From Chryseobacterium sp. BGARF1 (lineage in GTDB: Bacteria > Bacteroidota > Bacteroidia > Flavobacteriales > Weeksellaceae): DNA of 62,542 nucleotides. Where the stretch lies: assembly GCF_001677955.1 (NCBI RefSeq), contig NZ_LELA01000041.1, positions 1 through 62,542 of the forward strand, written 5' to 3'. Every line of letters starts with the position of its first letter. Within the stretch, counting starts at the first letter, position 1. Of this stretch, positions 8,984 to 17,193 are shown piece by piece. The position numbers and the translations under genes are program-made. The notes under the pieces are model-generated. The model ran no database searches and was not told the DNA's origin. It saw only the letters and a program-made list of their open reading frames with translations.

Positions 8984-9549
8984 TCTTTCAAAAAATCAAG
9001 AAACATATCTAATGCCTGTTTTCTGTGACTTATTTTATTTTTATCTTCAGGATCCATTTCTGCAAAAGTAATTTTGTATCCTTCAGGCACAAAAATAGGA
9101 TCGTAACCAAAACCTTGATGTCCTTTATTTTCTGTCAATAAATTTCCGTGCACTCTTCCATCAAAATACTGCGCACCGTTTGCATCATAATAACATAATA
9201 CCGTGATGAAATAAGCTTTTCTGTTTTCAACATTTTCCATTTCGCTTAAAACTTTTTCAATGTTTTTAGCAAAATCATGATCTCCGGCATATCTTGCGGA
9301 AAAAATTCCGGGTCTTCCGTCTAAAGATTCTACGACTAAACCACTGTCGTCTCCCAAACTTGGAATACCTGTTTTTTCGAAGCAATATTTCGCTTTAATC
9401 AAAGCATTGGCGTTGAAAGAATCTCCGTCTTCCACAATTTCGTCATGAAGGTCGTAATCGCTAAGACTTTTTACAACAAAACTGTTTCCTAAGATTTGCT
9501 GAATTTCTTCTTTTTTATGGAGGTTGTGTGTAGCAACTAATATTTCCAT
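8980..9549 (-). CDS. rdgB: RdgB/HAM1 family non-canonical purine NTP pyrophosphatase
   Basis: 189 aa, normal family length. It hydrolyses ITP, dITP and XTP to the monophosphates and so keeps damaged purines out of nucleic acids. The family N-terminus (VATHNLHKKEEI), the GDDSGLVVESLDGRPGIFSARYAG catalytic segment in two pieces (Asp near 67-69) and the FGYDPIFVPEGY and SHRKQAL motifs are all present. Cytoplasmic. The ATG at 9547-9549 fits the family start. The gene stands alone on its transcript as far as the sequence shows. Confidence 0.93.
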   Translation of the reverse strand: MEILVATHNLHKKEEIQQILGNSFVVKSLSDYDLHDEIVEDGDSFNANALIKAKYCFEKTGIPSLGDDSGLVVESLDGRPGIFSARYAGDHDFAKNIEKVLSEMENVENRKAYFITVLCYYDANGAQYFDGRVHGNLLTENKGHQGFGYDPIFVPEGYKITFAEMDPEDKNKISHRKQALDMFLDFLKD

Positions 9550-9616
9550 TTTTATTTTTTATATGTTTATTTAAACACAAAATGCACAAATATTATTCTC
9601 AGACACACAAAAATCG

Positions 9617-9649
9617 TTGTATAATTTGCGAGAACATTTGTATAATTTG
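9617..9649. repeat. direct repeat TTGTATAATTTG upstream of rdgB
   Basis: The 12-mer TTGTATAATTTG occurs at 9617-9628 and again at 9638-9649, exactly 21 bp (two helical turns) apart, between the CPBP gene and rdgB. This could be a binding site for a regulator or a chance AT-rich repeat. Confidence 0.4.
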
Positions 9650-9665
9650 TATTTTTAAATTGAAT

Positions 9666-10496
9666 TTAAATTTCAGAATAACGTACTTTATTTCTAAATG
9701 TGAATAGATAGAAAAACACAGAGAACAATACAATTCCGATTGCCAGAATCATCCATTCTTGCAATTCAAAAGCTTCTGCAAAACTTTCTTTTTGAGTATA
9801 AAATATCAAGATTGCTGAGCAAAGATTATTAAAACCATGCAAAAGCATTGGTAAAAGCAGTGATTTTGTTTTATAATACACCAATCCTAAGACCGTTCCC
9901 AACAAAGTTGCACCGACAAACTGCCACGGATTTCCGTGTATCACACCAAAAAGAATACTTGCCAAAAGTATCGCTTTCCAAGGTTTCACTCCGTTATTAA
10001 TCATTCCTTTCTGGATAATTCCGCGGAAAATAATTTCTTCAAAAATCGGTGCCATAATCACTGCTGTAATAACCATCACTACAGGGTCATCGGTAAGACC
10101 TGCCATCAGATTTTCAAAAAATTCATAAAAATCTCCAAAAAAAGGTCCGGTAGTAGGTATTTGTGACGTGATAAATTCTCCGACAAACATCATTCCAAGC
10201 ATCATTGGGAAAATTAATAAATAGGTATAAAAATTAGTTGGCGAAAAGTTGAAATTTAATTTTTTCCCTATTTTTTGACGTACCATTAAAAAATCAAACG
10301 CTGCAATCATCATACAGAAAACCACTGCATTGGCAAGCATCATAAACCAAGGCTTCTGCATAAAATCTAATTTAAACATAAATTTTCCTGCAATACCAAC
10401 AACCCCGACAAACATACTGCCAAAAATATAACCTGCAAAAAGGATGAGACCTCCCATCCAGTCAAATATATATTTTGGGTATTTTGAGTTTTCCAT
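9666..10496 (-). CDS. CPBP family intramembrane glutamic endopeptidase
   Basis: 276 aa with about eight hydrophobic segments. The family motifs of CPBP (CAAX protease and bacteriocin-processing, Abi) enzymes are present: EEIIFRG (EExxxR) around residue 155, GVIHGN, and LLHGFNN. These place it as an intramembrane protease in the inner membrane; its substrate is unknown. The ATG at 10496 is chosen over a TTG two codons upstream. A TAnnTTTG box lies about 23 bp upstream. Divergent from the MFS gene on the right. Confidence 0.85.
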   Translation of the reverse strand: MENSKYPKYIFDWMGGLILFAGYIFGSMFVGVVGIAGKFMFKLDFMQKPWFMMLANAVVFCMMIAAFDFLMVRQKIGKKLNFNFSPTNFYTYLLIFPMMLGMMFVGEFITSQIPTTGPFFGDFYEFFENLMAGLTDDPVVMVITAVIMAPIFEEIIFRGIIQKGMINNGVKPWKAILLASILFGVIHGNPWQFVGATLLGTVLGLVYYKTKSLLLPMLLHGFNNLCSAILIFYTQKESFAEAFELQEWMILAIGIVLFSVFFYLFTFRNKVRYSEI

Positions 10497-10518
10497 GACC
10501 AATGAATTTTAAGAGGAA

Positions 10519-10526
10519 CAAAGATA
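10519..10526 (-). promoter_or_regulatory. -7 box of the CPBP gene promoter
   Basis: The minus strand reads TATCTTTG, a full -7 match, 23 bp before the ATG at 10496. No convincing TTG at -33. Confidence 0.45.
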
Positions 10527-10638
10527 ATTGAAATTATATGAAATGAAAATCCACATAAAAGTTCTGATGTTTTTACAGTATGACAAATCTTATCTTTTTT
10601 TTAACCTTTGAGACCAAATGTGAAAAATAATATCGCTG

Positions 10639-10646
10639 TATCTTTG
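10639..10646 (+). promoter_or_regulatory. -7 box of the MFS transporter promoter
   Basis: TATCTTTG on the plus strand, 22 bp before the ATG at 10668. A TTG at 10608-10610 is 28 bp away, longer than usual. The box lies downstream of the upstream TTG codon that would begin a longer frame, which argues that translation starts at 10668. Confidence 0.55.
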
Positions 10647-10667
10647 CAGCTTAATTTTTTTCATCCC

Positions 10668-11867
10668 ATGGACAGTTCAATAAATCCACCCAAAAATATC
10701 AATGCTCAACTTATTTCTTATGTATCTTTTACTTTTATAGGATATTTTATTATAGGTCTTTCACTTTCCGTTCTGCCGATATTCATCAGCAAAAGTTTAG
10801 GATACAGTCTTTTAGTTGCGGGAATCGTAATTAGTTTACAATATATTTCAACTTTTTTCTTGAGAGCATACTCGGGAAAAGTCATTGATGGAAAAGGTCC
10901 GAAACCAGCCGTTTTATTTAGCATGATTGGTTTTTCATTAACCGGAATTTTTCTTATTCTTGCTTACTATTTTAAATTTTCACCAATACTAAGCCTTGCA
11001 TTTTTGGTTATTACCAGACTTTTAACGGGTTGTGCCGAAGGTATGGTTGGTGCAAGCCCAATTAACTGGGCAATTATGGCTTTAGGCGAAAAACATACAG
11101 CAAAAATTATCTCTTACAATGGTGTTGCCTGTTATGGAGCTTTGGCAATCGGAGCTTCTTTAGGAATTGTAATTGAACAGAAATTTGGTCTTTATGGCAT
11201 TGGAATTCTGTCTATCGTATTGGGAATCATTGGTTTTTTCTATGCTAAAACGAAGGAAAACAAGACCAACACGAATCCACAAGAAAATCAGTCGTTTTGG
11301 AAAGTCCTGGGAAAAGTGGCTCCTTTTGGAGTTTGTTTAGCTTTAGGTGGAATCGGTTTCGCAAGCATTTCTACATTTATCACGTTATATTACAATTATT
11401 TTCATTGGAATAATGGTGCTTTGTGTTTAAGTATTTTCGGAGGACTATTTGTTGCCGGAAGATTGATTTTCAGCAATGTTATCAATAATTACGGCGGAAT
11501 AAAAGTTGCGATTGCCTGTCTTTTTGTAGAAACTATCGGTCTTTTAATTATCGCATTTGCAACCAACGCTCAAATGGCATTGGTGGGAGCTGGTGTTACA
11601 GGATTAGGATTTTCTTTAATATTTCCGGCTTTAGGGGTGATGGCGATCAAAAGCGTTTCACCATCAAGTCAAGGTTCTGCTTTGGCAGGTTACGGACTTT
11701 TTATTGATATTTCTTTAGGTGTTGCAGGTCCGATAATCGGGAGTGTTGCCGATTTTTTCGGAATGCAGTTTATTTTCCCGTTCAGTGCAGCAATGGTTTT
11801 CATCGGATTAGGACTGGCTTATTTTCTGAAGAAAAAATCAAACTTAAAGAAATTGAGCGAAGCTTAA
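10668..11867 (+). CDS. MFS transporter (YhhS/arabinose-efflux-like)
   Basis: 399 aa with about 12 transmembrane helices, a typical drug or sugar exporter of the major facilitator superfamily in the inner membrane. The cytoplasmic loop after helix 2 has the MFS-A-like GKVIDGKGPKPAV segment, and helix 4-5 carries RLLTGCAEGMVGASPINW. The resemblance is to the YhhS/YfcJ group, whose natural substrates are poorly known. The open frame extends 20 codons upstream from a TTG, but the promoter box lies inside that extension, so I start at the ATG. Convergent with the DUF3267 gene, 30 bp apart. Confidence 0.85.
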   Translation: MDSSINPPKNINAQLISYVSFTFIGYFIIGLSLSVLPIFISKSLGYSLLVAGIVISLQYISTFFLRAYSGKVIDGKGPKPAVLFSMIGFSLTGIFLILAYYFKFSPILSLAFLVITRLLTGCAEGMVGASPINWAIMALGEKHTAKIISYNGVACYGALAIGASLGIVIEQKFGLYGIGILSIVLGIIGFFYAKTKENKTNTNPQENQSFWKVLGKVAPFGVCLALGGIGFASISTFITLYYNYFHWNNGALCLSIFGGLFVAGRLIFSNVINNYGGIKVAIACLFVETIGLLIIAFATNAQMALVGAGVTGLGFSLIFPALGVMAIKSVSPSSQGSALAGYGLFIDISLGVAGPIIGSVADFFGMQFIFPFSAAMVFIGLGLAYFLKKKSNLKKLSEA

Positions 11868-11897
11868 GTTTAAACTGAATTGGGTTTAATAAGATTA

Positions 11898-12479
11898 TTA
11901 TTTTGCTGTATAAACAAAGCAACCGGCTTCGCTTGGATGGTCTAAAACCAAATCTTCAGGGTTTTCATTTTTTAAAATCATTAAAATCATAAAATCTCCT
12001 GCAGCTCCCATGATAAAGAAAATCCCGAAGCACAACAGATAAAAATTTCCGGTAACGATTGCCCAAACTGAAGGAAGAAAACCCAGAATAATTGCCGGCA
12101 TTAGAACTCCAATTCTATAATATTTTAATTTCAAAGCCTCTTTGCAATGACAGTAAGGGGTAAGATATTGCTTCAGAAAACCAAACTTTATTGATTTAAA
12201 ACCGTTTTTACAAAAAGGTAAAAAAGTAAGTCCATGAATAAACTCATGCAAAACAATTCCCAAAACGATAAAAAACAAGGGGATAAATCCACTTAAAAAA
12301 GTATATTTTTCTATAAGCCTCTTAAAAGTTGAACTCAAATGCTCGAAACTGAATTGATATTGCCAAAGAAAAATATAAGGAATTAGAAAAACAACGCACG
12401 AATAAAGCAATATTTTCAATGAATAAATATTTGCTTTCTTTAAATCAATTGTCAATTTTTTCTCGGTGTAATTTTCCAT
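11898..12479 (-). CDS. DUF3267 domain protein, putative membrane zinc metalloprotease
   Basis: 193 aa with about four to five hydrophobic segments. The motif HEFIHGLTF (HExxH) in the second or third segment is the signature that puts DUF3267 near site-2-protease-like metalloproteases; a second conserved segment is YCHCKEALKLKYYRIGVLMP. Inner membrane. Activity has not been shown for this family as far as I know. The ATG at 12477-12479 is preferred to a TTG immediately before it. Confidence 0.78.
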   Translation of the reverse strand: MENYTEKKLTIDLKKANIYSLKILLYSCVVFLIPYIFLWQYQFSFEHLSSTFKRLIEKYTFLSGFIPLFFIVLGIVLHEFIHGLTFLPFCKNGFKSIKFGFLKQYLTPYCHCKEALKLKYYRIGVLMPAIILGFLPSVWAIVTGNFYLLCFGIFFIMGAAGDFMILMILKNENPEDLVLDHPSEAGCFVYTAK

Positions 12480-12522
12480 CAATCAAACATTTTAGGTCTA
12501 AAAATAATTAAATTAAACAAGA

Positions 12523-12549
12523 AAGGCTGCAAAAAAAAATTGCAGCCTT
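12523..12549 (-). terminator. intrinsic terminator after the CCC-motif gene
   Basis: A 10-bp stem AAGGCTGCAA/TTGCAGCCTT with an A-rich loop lies 22 bp beyond the stop of the leftward gene at 12572. The minus-strand arm is followed by TTCTTG, a modest T tract. Confidence 0.65.
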
Positions 12550-12571
12550 CTCTATTCTTAATTAAGACTTA

Positions 12572-12904
12572 TTATTGTCCCATTAATTCTCTGATACGTT
12601 CCTGCATCAATTCTTGATCTGAAAGTGCATCCCATCCGAAAGTAGCAATCATCCCAATATTTAAAACAAGATAAAGTGCACTAAGTATCAAACCAATAAT
12701 ACAAAGAATTCTTCCTGTATTAAGGTTATTGTAATCAGAATATAAAGTTGGATTACTTTGATAAAGAGCATTGTCTTTTTTGTAAAGTACAAGTCCGATA
12801 ATTCCAGCAATTAGCCCTAAAACACCGTAACAACAGCACCCGACGATAGAAACAATTCCTAAAACAAGTACTGCCGTAGCATTAGGTAATTTTTGTTGAT
12901 TCAT
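12572..12904 (-). CDS. CCC-motif membrane protein
   Basis: 110 aa with two hydrophobic segments (about 10-45 and 68-95). The first holds the GCCCYGVLGLIAGIIGLVLYKKD stretch in two parts that defines the small CCC-motif membrane protein family common in Flavobacteriia, related in layout to DUF4190. Function unknown. It follows the DUF2752 gene by 18 bp on the same strand, a pairing that recurs in this group, so the two probably act together or at least share a transcript. Confidence 0.75.
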   Translation of the reverse strand: MNQQKLPNATAVLVLGIVSIVGCCCYGVLGLIAGIIGLVLYKKDNALYQSNPTLYSDYNNLNTGRILCIIGLILSALYLVLNIGMIATFGWDALSDQELMQERIRELMGQ

Positions 12905-12922
12905 AATTTGTTTTTTTAATGT

Positions 12923-13216
12923 TTAGTTTAAATGAATAATAAAATGTTTATAAAAGTAAGAAAAAACCATGATCAGTGAATTAATTATTGCTAAAAAAAT
13001 TAAAATCTGTCCGTAATTTCTTTTTTTGTCGATAAAATTGATCCCTACAAAGCAGAAAAAAAGCAATAAGGTGTAAACTGCCGGAAACATATGAAAGGCC
13101 TCAGAAAATTTTCCCTCAAAAACCATCAATATTGCCCGCTGAGATCCACATCCGAAACACTCGATTCCCAAAAACTTTTTGCTGGGACAAGGAAGCATAA
13201 AATCTTCTATATGCAT
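12923..13216 (-). CDS. DUF2752 domain membrane protein
   Basis: 97 aa. The N-terminal segment CPSKKFLGIECFGCGSQRA with its Cys pattern and the following FEGKFSEAFHMFP are the DUF2752 signature. Two or three transmembrane helices follow. Function unknown. It lies 27 bp after the stop of the oxidoreductase gene and 18 bp before the CCC-motif gene, so all three may be one operon. Confidence 0.8.
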   Translation of the reverse strand: MHIEDFMLPCPSKKFLGIECFGCGSQRAILMVFEGKFSEAFHMFPAVYTLLLFFCFVGINFIDKKRNYGQILIFLAIINSLIMVFSYFYKHFIIHLN

Positions 13217-13243
13217 TGCTGTCTTTTAAATTCGTTCCTAAAA

Positions 13244-14296
13244 TTAAGAAGAAATTTTCGCTCTAAGGTATTGATGTGGAAAAAAAGATTCTTCTTTCAT
13301 TTCAAAAGAACCCTGAACTGCCAAATAAGGGTTTCGCAAAATTTCTCTCGCTACAAATATTAAATCAGCTTCGTTGTTTTGTAAAATTTCTTCTGCCTGT
13401 GCGGTATTCGTAATCAACCCTACTGCTCCGGTTTTCACATGTGCCTGATTTTTCACAGTCGAAGAAAACGGTACTTGGTAACCATCAAAAACAGAAATTT
13501 TGGCGGCGGGAATATTACCGCCACTTGAAACGTCTACCAAATCAACATGATGGTCTTTTAAAATTTTAGACAACTCTACACTTTCATCAATACCCCAACC
13601 ATTTTCAGCATATTCCGTTCCTGAAATTCGTACAAATAACGCTACATTCTCATTGAGCTCTTCATTAACAGCATCTACAATTTCCAGTAAAAATCTAATT
13701 CTGTTTTCGAAACTTCCACCGTATTCATCGGTTCTCACATTAGAAAGTGGAGACAAAAACTGATGAATTAAATACCCGTGAGCTGCGTGAATTTCAACAA
13801 CATCAAAACCTGCATTTACTGCTCTTTTTGCTGCATTTTTAAAATTTTGAACCTGCTCTTTTATTTCTTCTATAGTCAAAACGTGCGGAATTCTTTCTGT
13901 CGGATGATACGGAATCGCACTTGGTGCAAGTGTTTCCCAACCTTCTTCCAAAGAGATCTGTTTATTTTCCCAGGTAGAACCCTTTCTTCCCGCATGAGCG
14001 ATCTGAATTCCTATTTTGCTTTCAGAATTTTTATGGACGAATTCTACAATTTTCTGAAGTGCATTTGCTTGCTCGTCATTCCAGATTCCCATGCAATGAT
14101 TGGTAATTCGACCTTTCGGCTCTACACCGCTTGCTTCTACAATGAGAAGTCCGGTTCCGCCTTGAGCACGGCTTCCGTAATGCACAAAATGAAAATCATT
14201 GGCAACCCCATTTTCTGAGGAATACATACACATTGGAGACATTACCCAACGGTTCTTAAGCTCTACATTTCTGAATTTTATTGGAGAATATAACAT
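13244..14296 (-). CDS. namA: NADH:flavin oxidoreductase, old yellow enzyme family (YqjM/NamA-like)
   Basis: 350 aa, the length of the YqjM/NamA group of FMN-dependent ene-reductases. A TIM barrel with MSPMCMYSS (the conserved Cys near residue 24 of this subgroup), QIAHAGRKGS, EIHAAHGYLIHQFLSP (the substrate His pair) and the phosphate-binding FVAREILRNPY segment. Such enzymes reduce activated C=C bonds in enals, enones and nitro compounds with NAD(P)H; the physiological role is usually electrophile detoxification. Cytoplasmic. The gene symbol is by family similarity only. First gene before DUF2752 and the CCC-motif gene. Confidence 0.85.
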   Translation of the reverse strand: MLYSPIKFRNVELKNRWVMSPMCMYSSENGVANDFHFVHYGSRAQGGTGLLIVEASGVEPKGRITNHCMGIWNDEQANALQKIVEFVHKNSESKIGIQIAHAGRKGSTWENKQISLEEGWETLAPSAIPYHPTERIPHVLTIEEIKEQVQNFKNAAKRAVNAGFDVVEIHAAHGYLIHQFLSPLSNVRTDEYGGSFENRIRFLLEIVDAVNEELNENVALFVRISGTEYAENGWGIDESVELSKILKDHHVDLVDVSSGGNIPAAKISVFDGYQVPFSSTVKNQAHVKTGAVGLITNTAQAEEILQNNEADLIFVAREILRNPYLAVQGSFEMKEESFFPHQYLRAKISS

Positions 14297-14349
14297 TGAA
14301 TTATTTTTTTAAGAACTAAAAATACAAAATTTAGCCTGATTATAGCATA

Positions 14350-14380
14350 TTGTCCACGTCGCTAAAAAGCTTTACTTTTA
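14350..14380 (+). promoter_or_regulatory. candidate promoter of cdd
   Basis: TTG (14350-14352), 20 bp, TACTTTTA (14373-14380), one base off the TAnnTTTG consensus, 25 bp before the ATG of the cytidine deaminase gene. Confidence 0.45.
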
Positions 14381-14405
14381 TGCCCCTTTTTTACGAAGAA
14401 AGAAA

Positions 14406-14888
14406 ATGAAAAAAGATATAAAAATCAGTTACGAACATTTCAAAGGCAGGAACGAACTTTCAGAGATTGAAAACCGTCTTTTTGAACAGGCAATTCAGGC
14501 GAGAGAAAACGCTTACGCACCCTACTCTAATTTTTTTGTAGGTTGTGCAGTTTTGCTGGAGAATGGTGAAGTTTTCTCAGGAAACAATCAGGAAAATGCA
14601 GCCTTTCCTTCCGGGCTTTGTGCAGAACGAACCGCTTTGTTCTGGATCGGCGCGAATTTTCCTGACCAAATAGTTAAAAAAATATTTATTGTAGGCGGAC
14701 CAAAAGAGTTTTCAGAGAAAAACCCTCCAATTCCTCCGTGTGGAGCTTGCCGACAAAGTATTATAGAATACGAGACCAAGCAAAACAAAAATATCGAACT
14801 CTATTTTTCTAATCTTAATGATGAAGTGATTAAAGTAGGTTCTATAAAAGATTTGCTTCCTTTTTATTTTGATGGAACATTTTTGTAG
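14406..14888 (+). CDS. cdd: cytidine deaminase
   Basis: 160 aa, the size of the tetrameric form. It deaminates cytidine and deoxycytidine to the uridines in pyrimidine salvage. The zinc site is complete: CAERTALFW (Cys-Ala-Glu, with the proton-shuttling Glu) and PPCGACRQ (the other two Cys). The N-terminal APYSNFFVGCAVLLENG strand is also typical. Cytoplasmic. It stands alone, followed by a clear terminator. Confidence 0.93.
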   Translation: MKKDIKISYEHFKGRNELSEIENRLFEQAIQARENAYAPYSNFFVGCAVLLENGEVFSGNNQENAAFPSGLCAERTALFWIGANFPDQIVKKIFIVGGPKEFSEKNPPIPPCGACRQSIIEYETKQNKNIELYFSNLNDEVIKVGSIKDLLPFYFDGTFL

Positions 14889-14894
14889 AAACCT

Positions 14895-14924
14895 CCCACG
14901 GATTACACAAATCAACACAGATTA
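14895..14924. repeat. CCCACGGAT-type dispersed repeat, copy 1
   Basis: Just after the cdd stop, CCCACGGATTACACAAATC continues into AACACAGATT. It resembles the copy at 20138-20163 read on the other strand (CCCACAGATATCATAG continuing into ATTTCCACAGG). Both copies lie at gene 3' ends. The right half of this copy is used as the left arm of the cdd terminator. Confidence 0.45.
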
Positions 14925-14950
14925 TTAAAAATATAATCTGTGTTTTTTTT
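14914..14950 (+). terminator. intrinsic terminator of cdd
   Basis: Twelve-bp stem AACACAGATTAT (14914-14925) with ATAATCTGTGTT (14933-14944), 7-nt loop, followed by a run of eight T. Strong rho-independent signal 26 bp after the cdd stop. Confidence 0.85.
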
Positions 14951-15132
14951 GCCATAAAGAAATGAGTTAAAAGGAAATATAAAGAATGTGAAACTGTTAT
15001 TTTCTTAACTTTTGGAAATAATAAAGTCTAAAAATCTTTTATTTCTTTTACAGTGAAAATCTTTTAATTTAAATCAATTATAACGGTTTTATCTTAGCTT
15101 TAATAAAATTTAATCTTTCTTTTCAAAAAAAC

Positions 15133-15140
15133 TATATTTG
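15133..15140 (+). promoter_or_regulatory. -7 box of the cobalamin-riboswitch transcript
   Basis: TATATTTG, a full TAnnTTTG match, placed so that transcription would begin near 15147, right at the 5' edge of the riboswitch. No clear TTG at the -33 distance. Confidence 0.55.
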
Positions 15141-15149
15141 CAAAAAATT

Positions 15150-15296
15150 TTGGTTTCCAATAGATTGGAACTAAGAGGGAATTGGGTGAAACTCCCAAGC
15201 TGTCCCCGCAACTGTAAATCGCATTCAAAAATTGTTACAAAAACCACTGCCAAAACGGGAAGGTGTGGCAAAGCGAAAGTCAGGAGACCTGCCGGA
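15150..15296 (+). promoter_or_regulatory. cobalamin (B12) riboswitch
   Basis: The conserved cobalamin aptamer elements appear in order: GGGAATTGGGTGAAACTCCC (15178-15197), the B12-box-like GCTGTCCCCGCAACTGTAA (15200-15218), CCACTGCCAAAACGGGAAGG (15244-15263), and AGTCAGGAGACCTGCC (15279-15294). Expected action: ligand binding lowers expression of the downstream uptake genes. After the aptamer, GCTTTC (15320) can pair imperfectly with GAAAGGC (15330-15336) around a GGAGG (15326-15330), which suggests control of translation rather than of termination; no T-tract terminator is present before the start at 15346. That mechanism is inference. Confidence 0.93.
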
Positions 15297-15345
15297 ATTT
15301 TAATATTAATAATAGAATTGCTTTCGGAGGAAAGGCAGATATGAT

Positions 15346-17181
15346 ATGATTTTAAAAAGAGCATTTACCCTACTTTCTGTGTCTTCTTGTCTGACAATTT
15401 ATTATGGTCAGGAAAAAAACATTGACACTGTTTTTGTATTCGACAGTCAAATGAAAAAAGTAAAACTTTTTCATTCTTTGACGACATTATCTCCTGCAGA
15501 TATTCAAAAAAACTCTTCGAATCTTTCTGAGGTCCTGAGATTTCAATCGCCTGTTTACATTAAAGAAAACGGTCGTGGTGCGGTTTCTTCACCTTCATTT
15601 AGAGGAACAACAGCACAACAGACTGCTTTTGTATGGAATGGTATCAATATCAATTCTCCGTTTTTGGGACAGGGTGATATTAATAATATTGCACTTTTCG
15701 GATATGACCAAATGGAAATAAAATCTGGTGGCGGAAGTGTCATTTACGGAAGCGGTGCGATTGGAGGAAGTATCCATTTAAATAATGATTTAAGTTTTAA
15801 CCAAGGTTTTAAAGGATTATTTAATTCTGAAGTTGCTTCTTTCGGAACTTATAATAATTTTTTGAAAGCAGCTTACAGTAACGATAAATTTAGTTTTAAG
15901 GCTTCAGGAAATTATTCAATTAGTGAAAATAATTACGAAGTTCCGGAAAAAAATTACATCAATAGAAACGGAAAATTTCACAATACAACCTTTAATATAG
16001 GTACAGCATATAAAATTGCAAAAAACCAGACGATTTCTTGGCAAAGTCAGTTTTATGATGCGACTCAGAACTATAGAATTCTTGCGGAAAATGTGGATAA
16101 AACCAGCTATCAAGCACAGACTTTTAGAAGTTTAGTTTCTTGGGACATTGATCATTCTAAGCTATCCAACAGTTTAAAAGCAGCCTACACAGAAGATAAT
16201 TTCAAGTATTTCGGAATTTATAATGCTCCTTTTACGAGTGGTGGAATTAGTAAGAACTACATTTTTAAAAATGATTTCAATTACTTCATTATTCCTAAAC
16301 TTAATATCAACATCATCGGAGAGTTTCAACAAAATCAGGGAGAAGGTTTAGGAACTTCAGAACTCAAAGATGTCAGTAGAAATGTAGGTTCAGTTGCAGG
16401 TTTATTAAGGTATTTCGCAACGCCAAATCTTCGTTTTGAAGCCGGAATCAAGCAGAATTTTATAGAAGACATTAGTTCTCCTCTCCTCTACTCTTTTTCA
16501 GGAAAATGGAAAGCCAATAATTGGTATCAGGTTAATTTAAATTTGTCAAAAAACTTCAGATTCCCTTCATTTAATGATCTGTATTGGGAACTTGGAGGAA
16601 ATGTTAATTTGAAATCAGAAACTTCAGTTCAGGCAGATTTAAATCAGGAATTTAGTTTGAGTGGATTTAAGCTGAGCATAACTCCTTATTATATTAAAAT
16701 TGATAATATGATTCGTTGGGTTCCGACAGCATTTGGATATTGGGCAGCTTCTAATGTAGAAAAAGTAGAGTCTTATGGTTTGGAATCTCAGCTTAGTTAC
16801 CAAAAAAGCTTTAATGAAAATCATGCTGTAAAATTCATTGCCGGATATGCTTACACAAAATCTGTTGATTTAGAAAACCAAAAACAACTGATGTACGTTC
16901 CGTTGCATAAGTTTACGTCGAATGTAGATTATCAGTACAAGTTTTTGAATTTCTTTGCACAAGGAATGTTTAACGGATTAACGTATACCACTTCCGATGA
17001 GAGTAAAAAATATGCAATCTACCCGTATTTTGTAATGAATGCCGGAATTTCTGCCACAATTTTTAAAAAATATACTTTAGGATTTAAGGTTAACAATATT
17101 ACAGATACTGTTTATGAAACAGTGGAATATTATCCTTTACCTAAAAGAAATTACAGTATTAACGCAACAATAAATTTTTAA
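15346..17181 (+). CDS. btuB: TonB-dependent cobalamin receptor, BtuB-like
   Basis: 611 aa, close to the size of BtuB. Signal peptide to about residue 22 (the IYYGQEK boundary), a TonB-box region, a plug domain (about 40-150, with SFRGTTAQQTAFVWNGIN and the GSGAIGGSIHL close) and a 22-strand outer-membrane barrel ending in an aromatic-rich strand (NYSINATINF, C-terminal Phe). It has no N-terminal carboxypeptidase-like domain. Assignment to cobalamin comes from the riboswitch directly upstream, not from the barrel itself. An upstream ATG at 15341 is followed at once by a stop, so the start is 15346. The propeller lipoprotein gene follows by 12 bp. Confidence 0.88.
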   Translation: MILKRAFTLLSVSSCLTIYYGQEKNIDTVFVFDSQMKKVKLFHSLTTLSPADIQKNSSNLSEVLRFQSPVYIKENGRGAVSSPSFRGTTAQQTAFVWNGININSPFLGQGDINNIALFGYDQMEIKSGGGSVIYGSGAIGGSIHLNNDLSFNQGFKGLFNSEVASFGTYNNFLKAAYSNDKFSFKASGNYSISENNYEVPEKNYINRNGKFHNTTFNIGTAYKIAKNQTISWQSQFYDATQNYRILAENVDKTSYQAQTFRSLVSWDIDHSKLSNSLKAAYTEDNFKYFGIYNAPFTSGGISKNYIFKNDFNYFIIPKLNINIIGEFQQNQGEGLGTSELKDVSRNVGSVAGLLRYFATPNLRFEAGIKQNFIEDISSPLLYSFSGKWKANNWYQVNLNLSKNFRFPSFNDLYWELGGNVNLKSETSVQADLNQEFSLSGFKLSITPYYIKIDNMIRWVPTAFGYWAASNVEKVESYGLESQLSYQKSFNENHAVKFIAGYAYTKSVDLENQKQLMYVPLHKFTSNVDYQYKFLNFFAQGMFNGLTYTTSDESKKYAIYPYFVMNAGISATIFKKYTLGFKVNNITDTVYETVEYYPLPKRNYSINATINF

Positions 17182-17193
17182 ATCAATAATATT

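Noticed and set aside
10608..10667. TTG-initiated extension of the MFS gene
   Set aside because: A full -7 promoter box at 10639 lies within it, and MFS relatives start near the ATG at 10668.
15110..15364. Open frames on both strands across the cobalamin riboswitch
   Set aside because: The riboswitch RNA motifs explain the sequence; neither frame resembles a protein.
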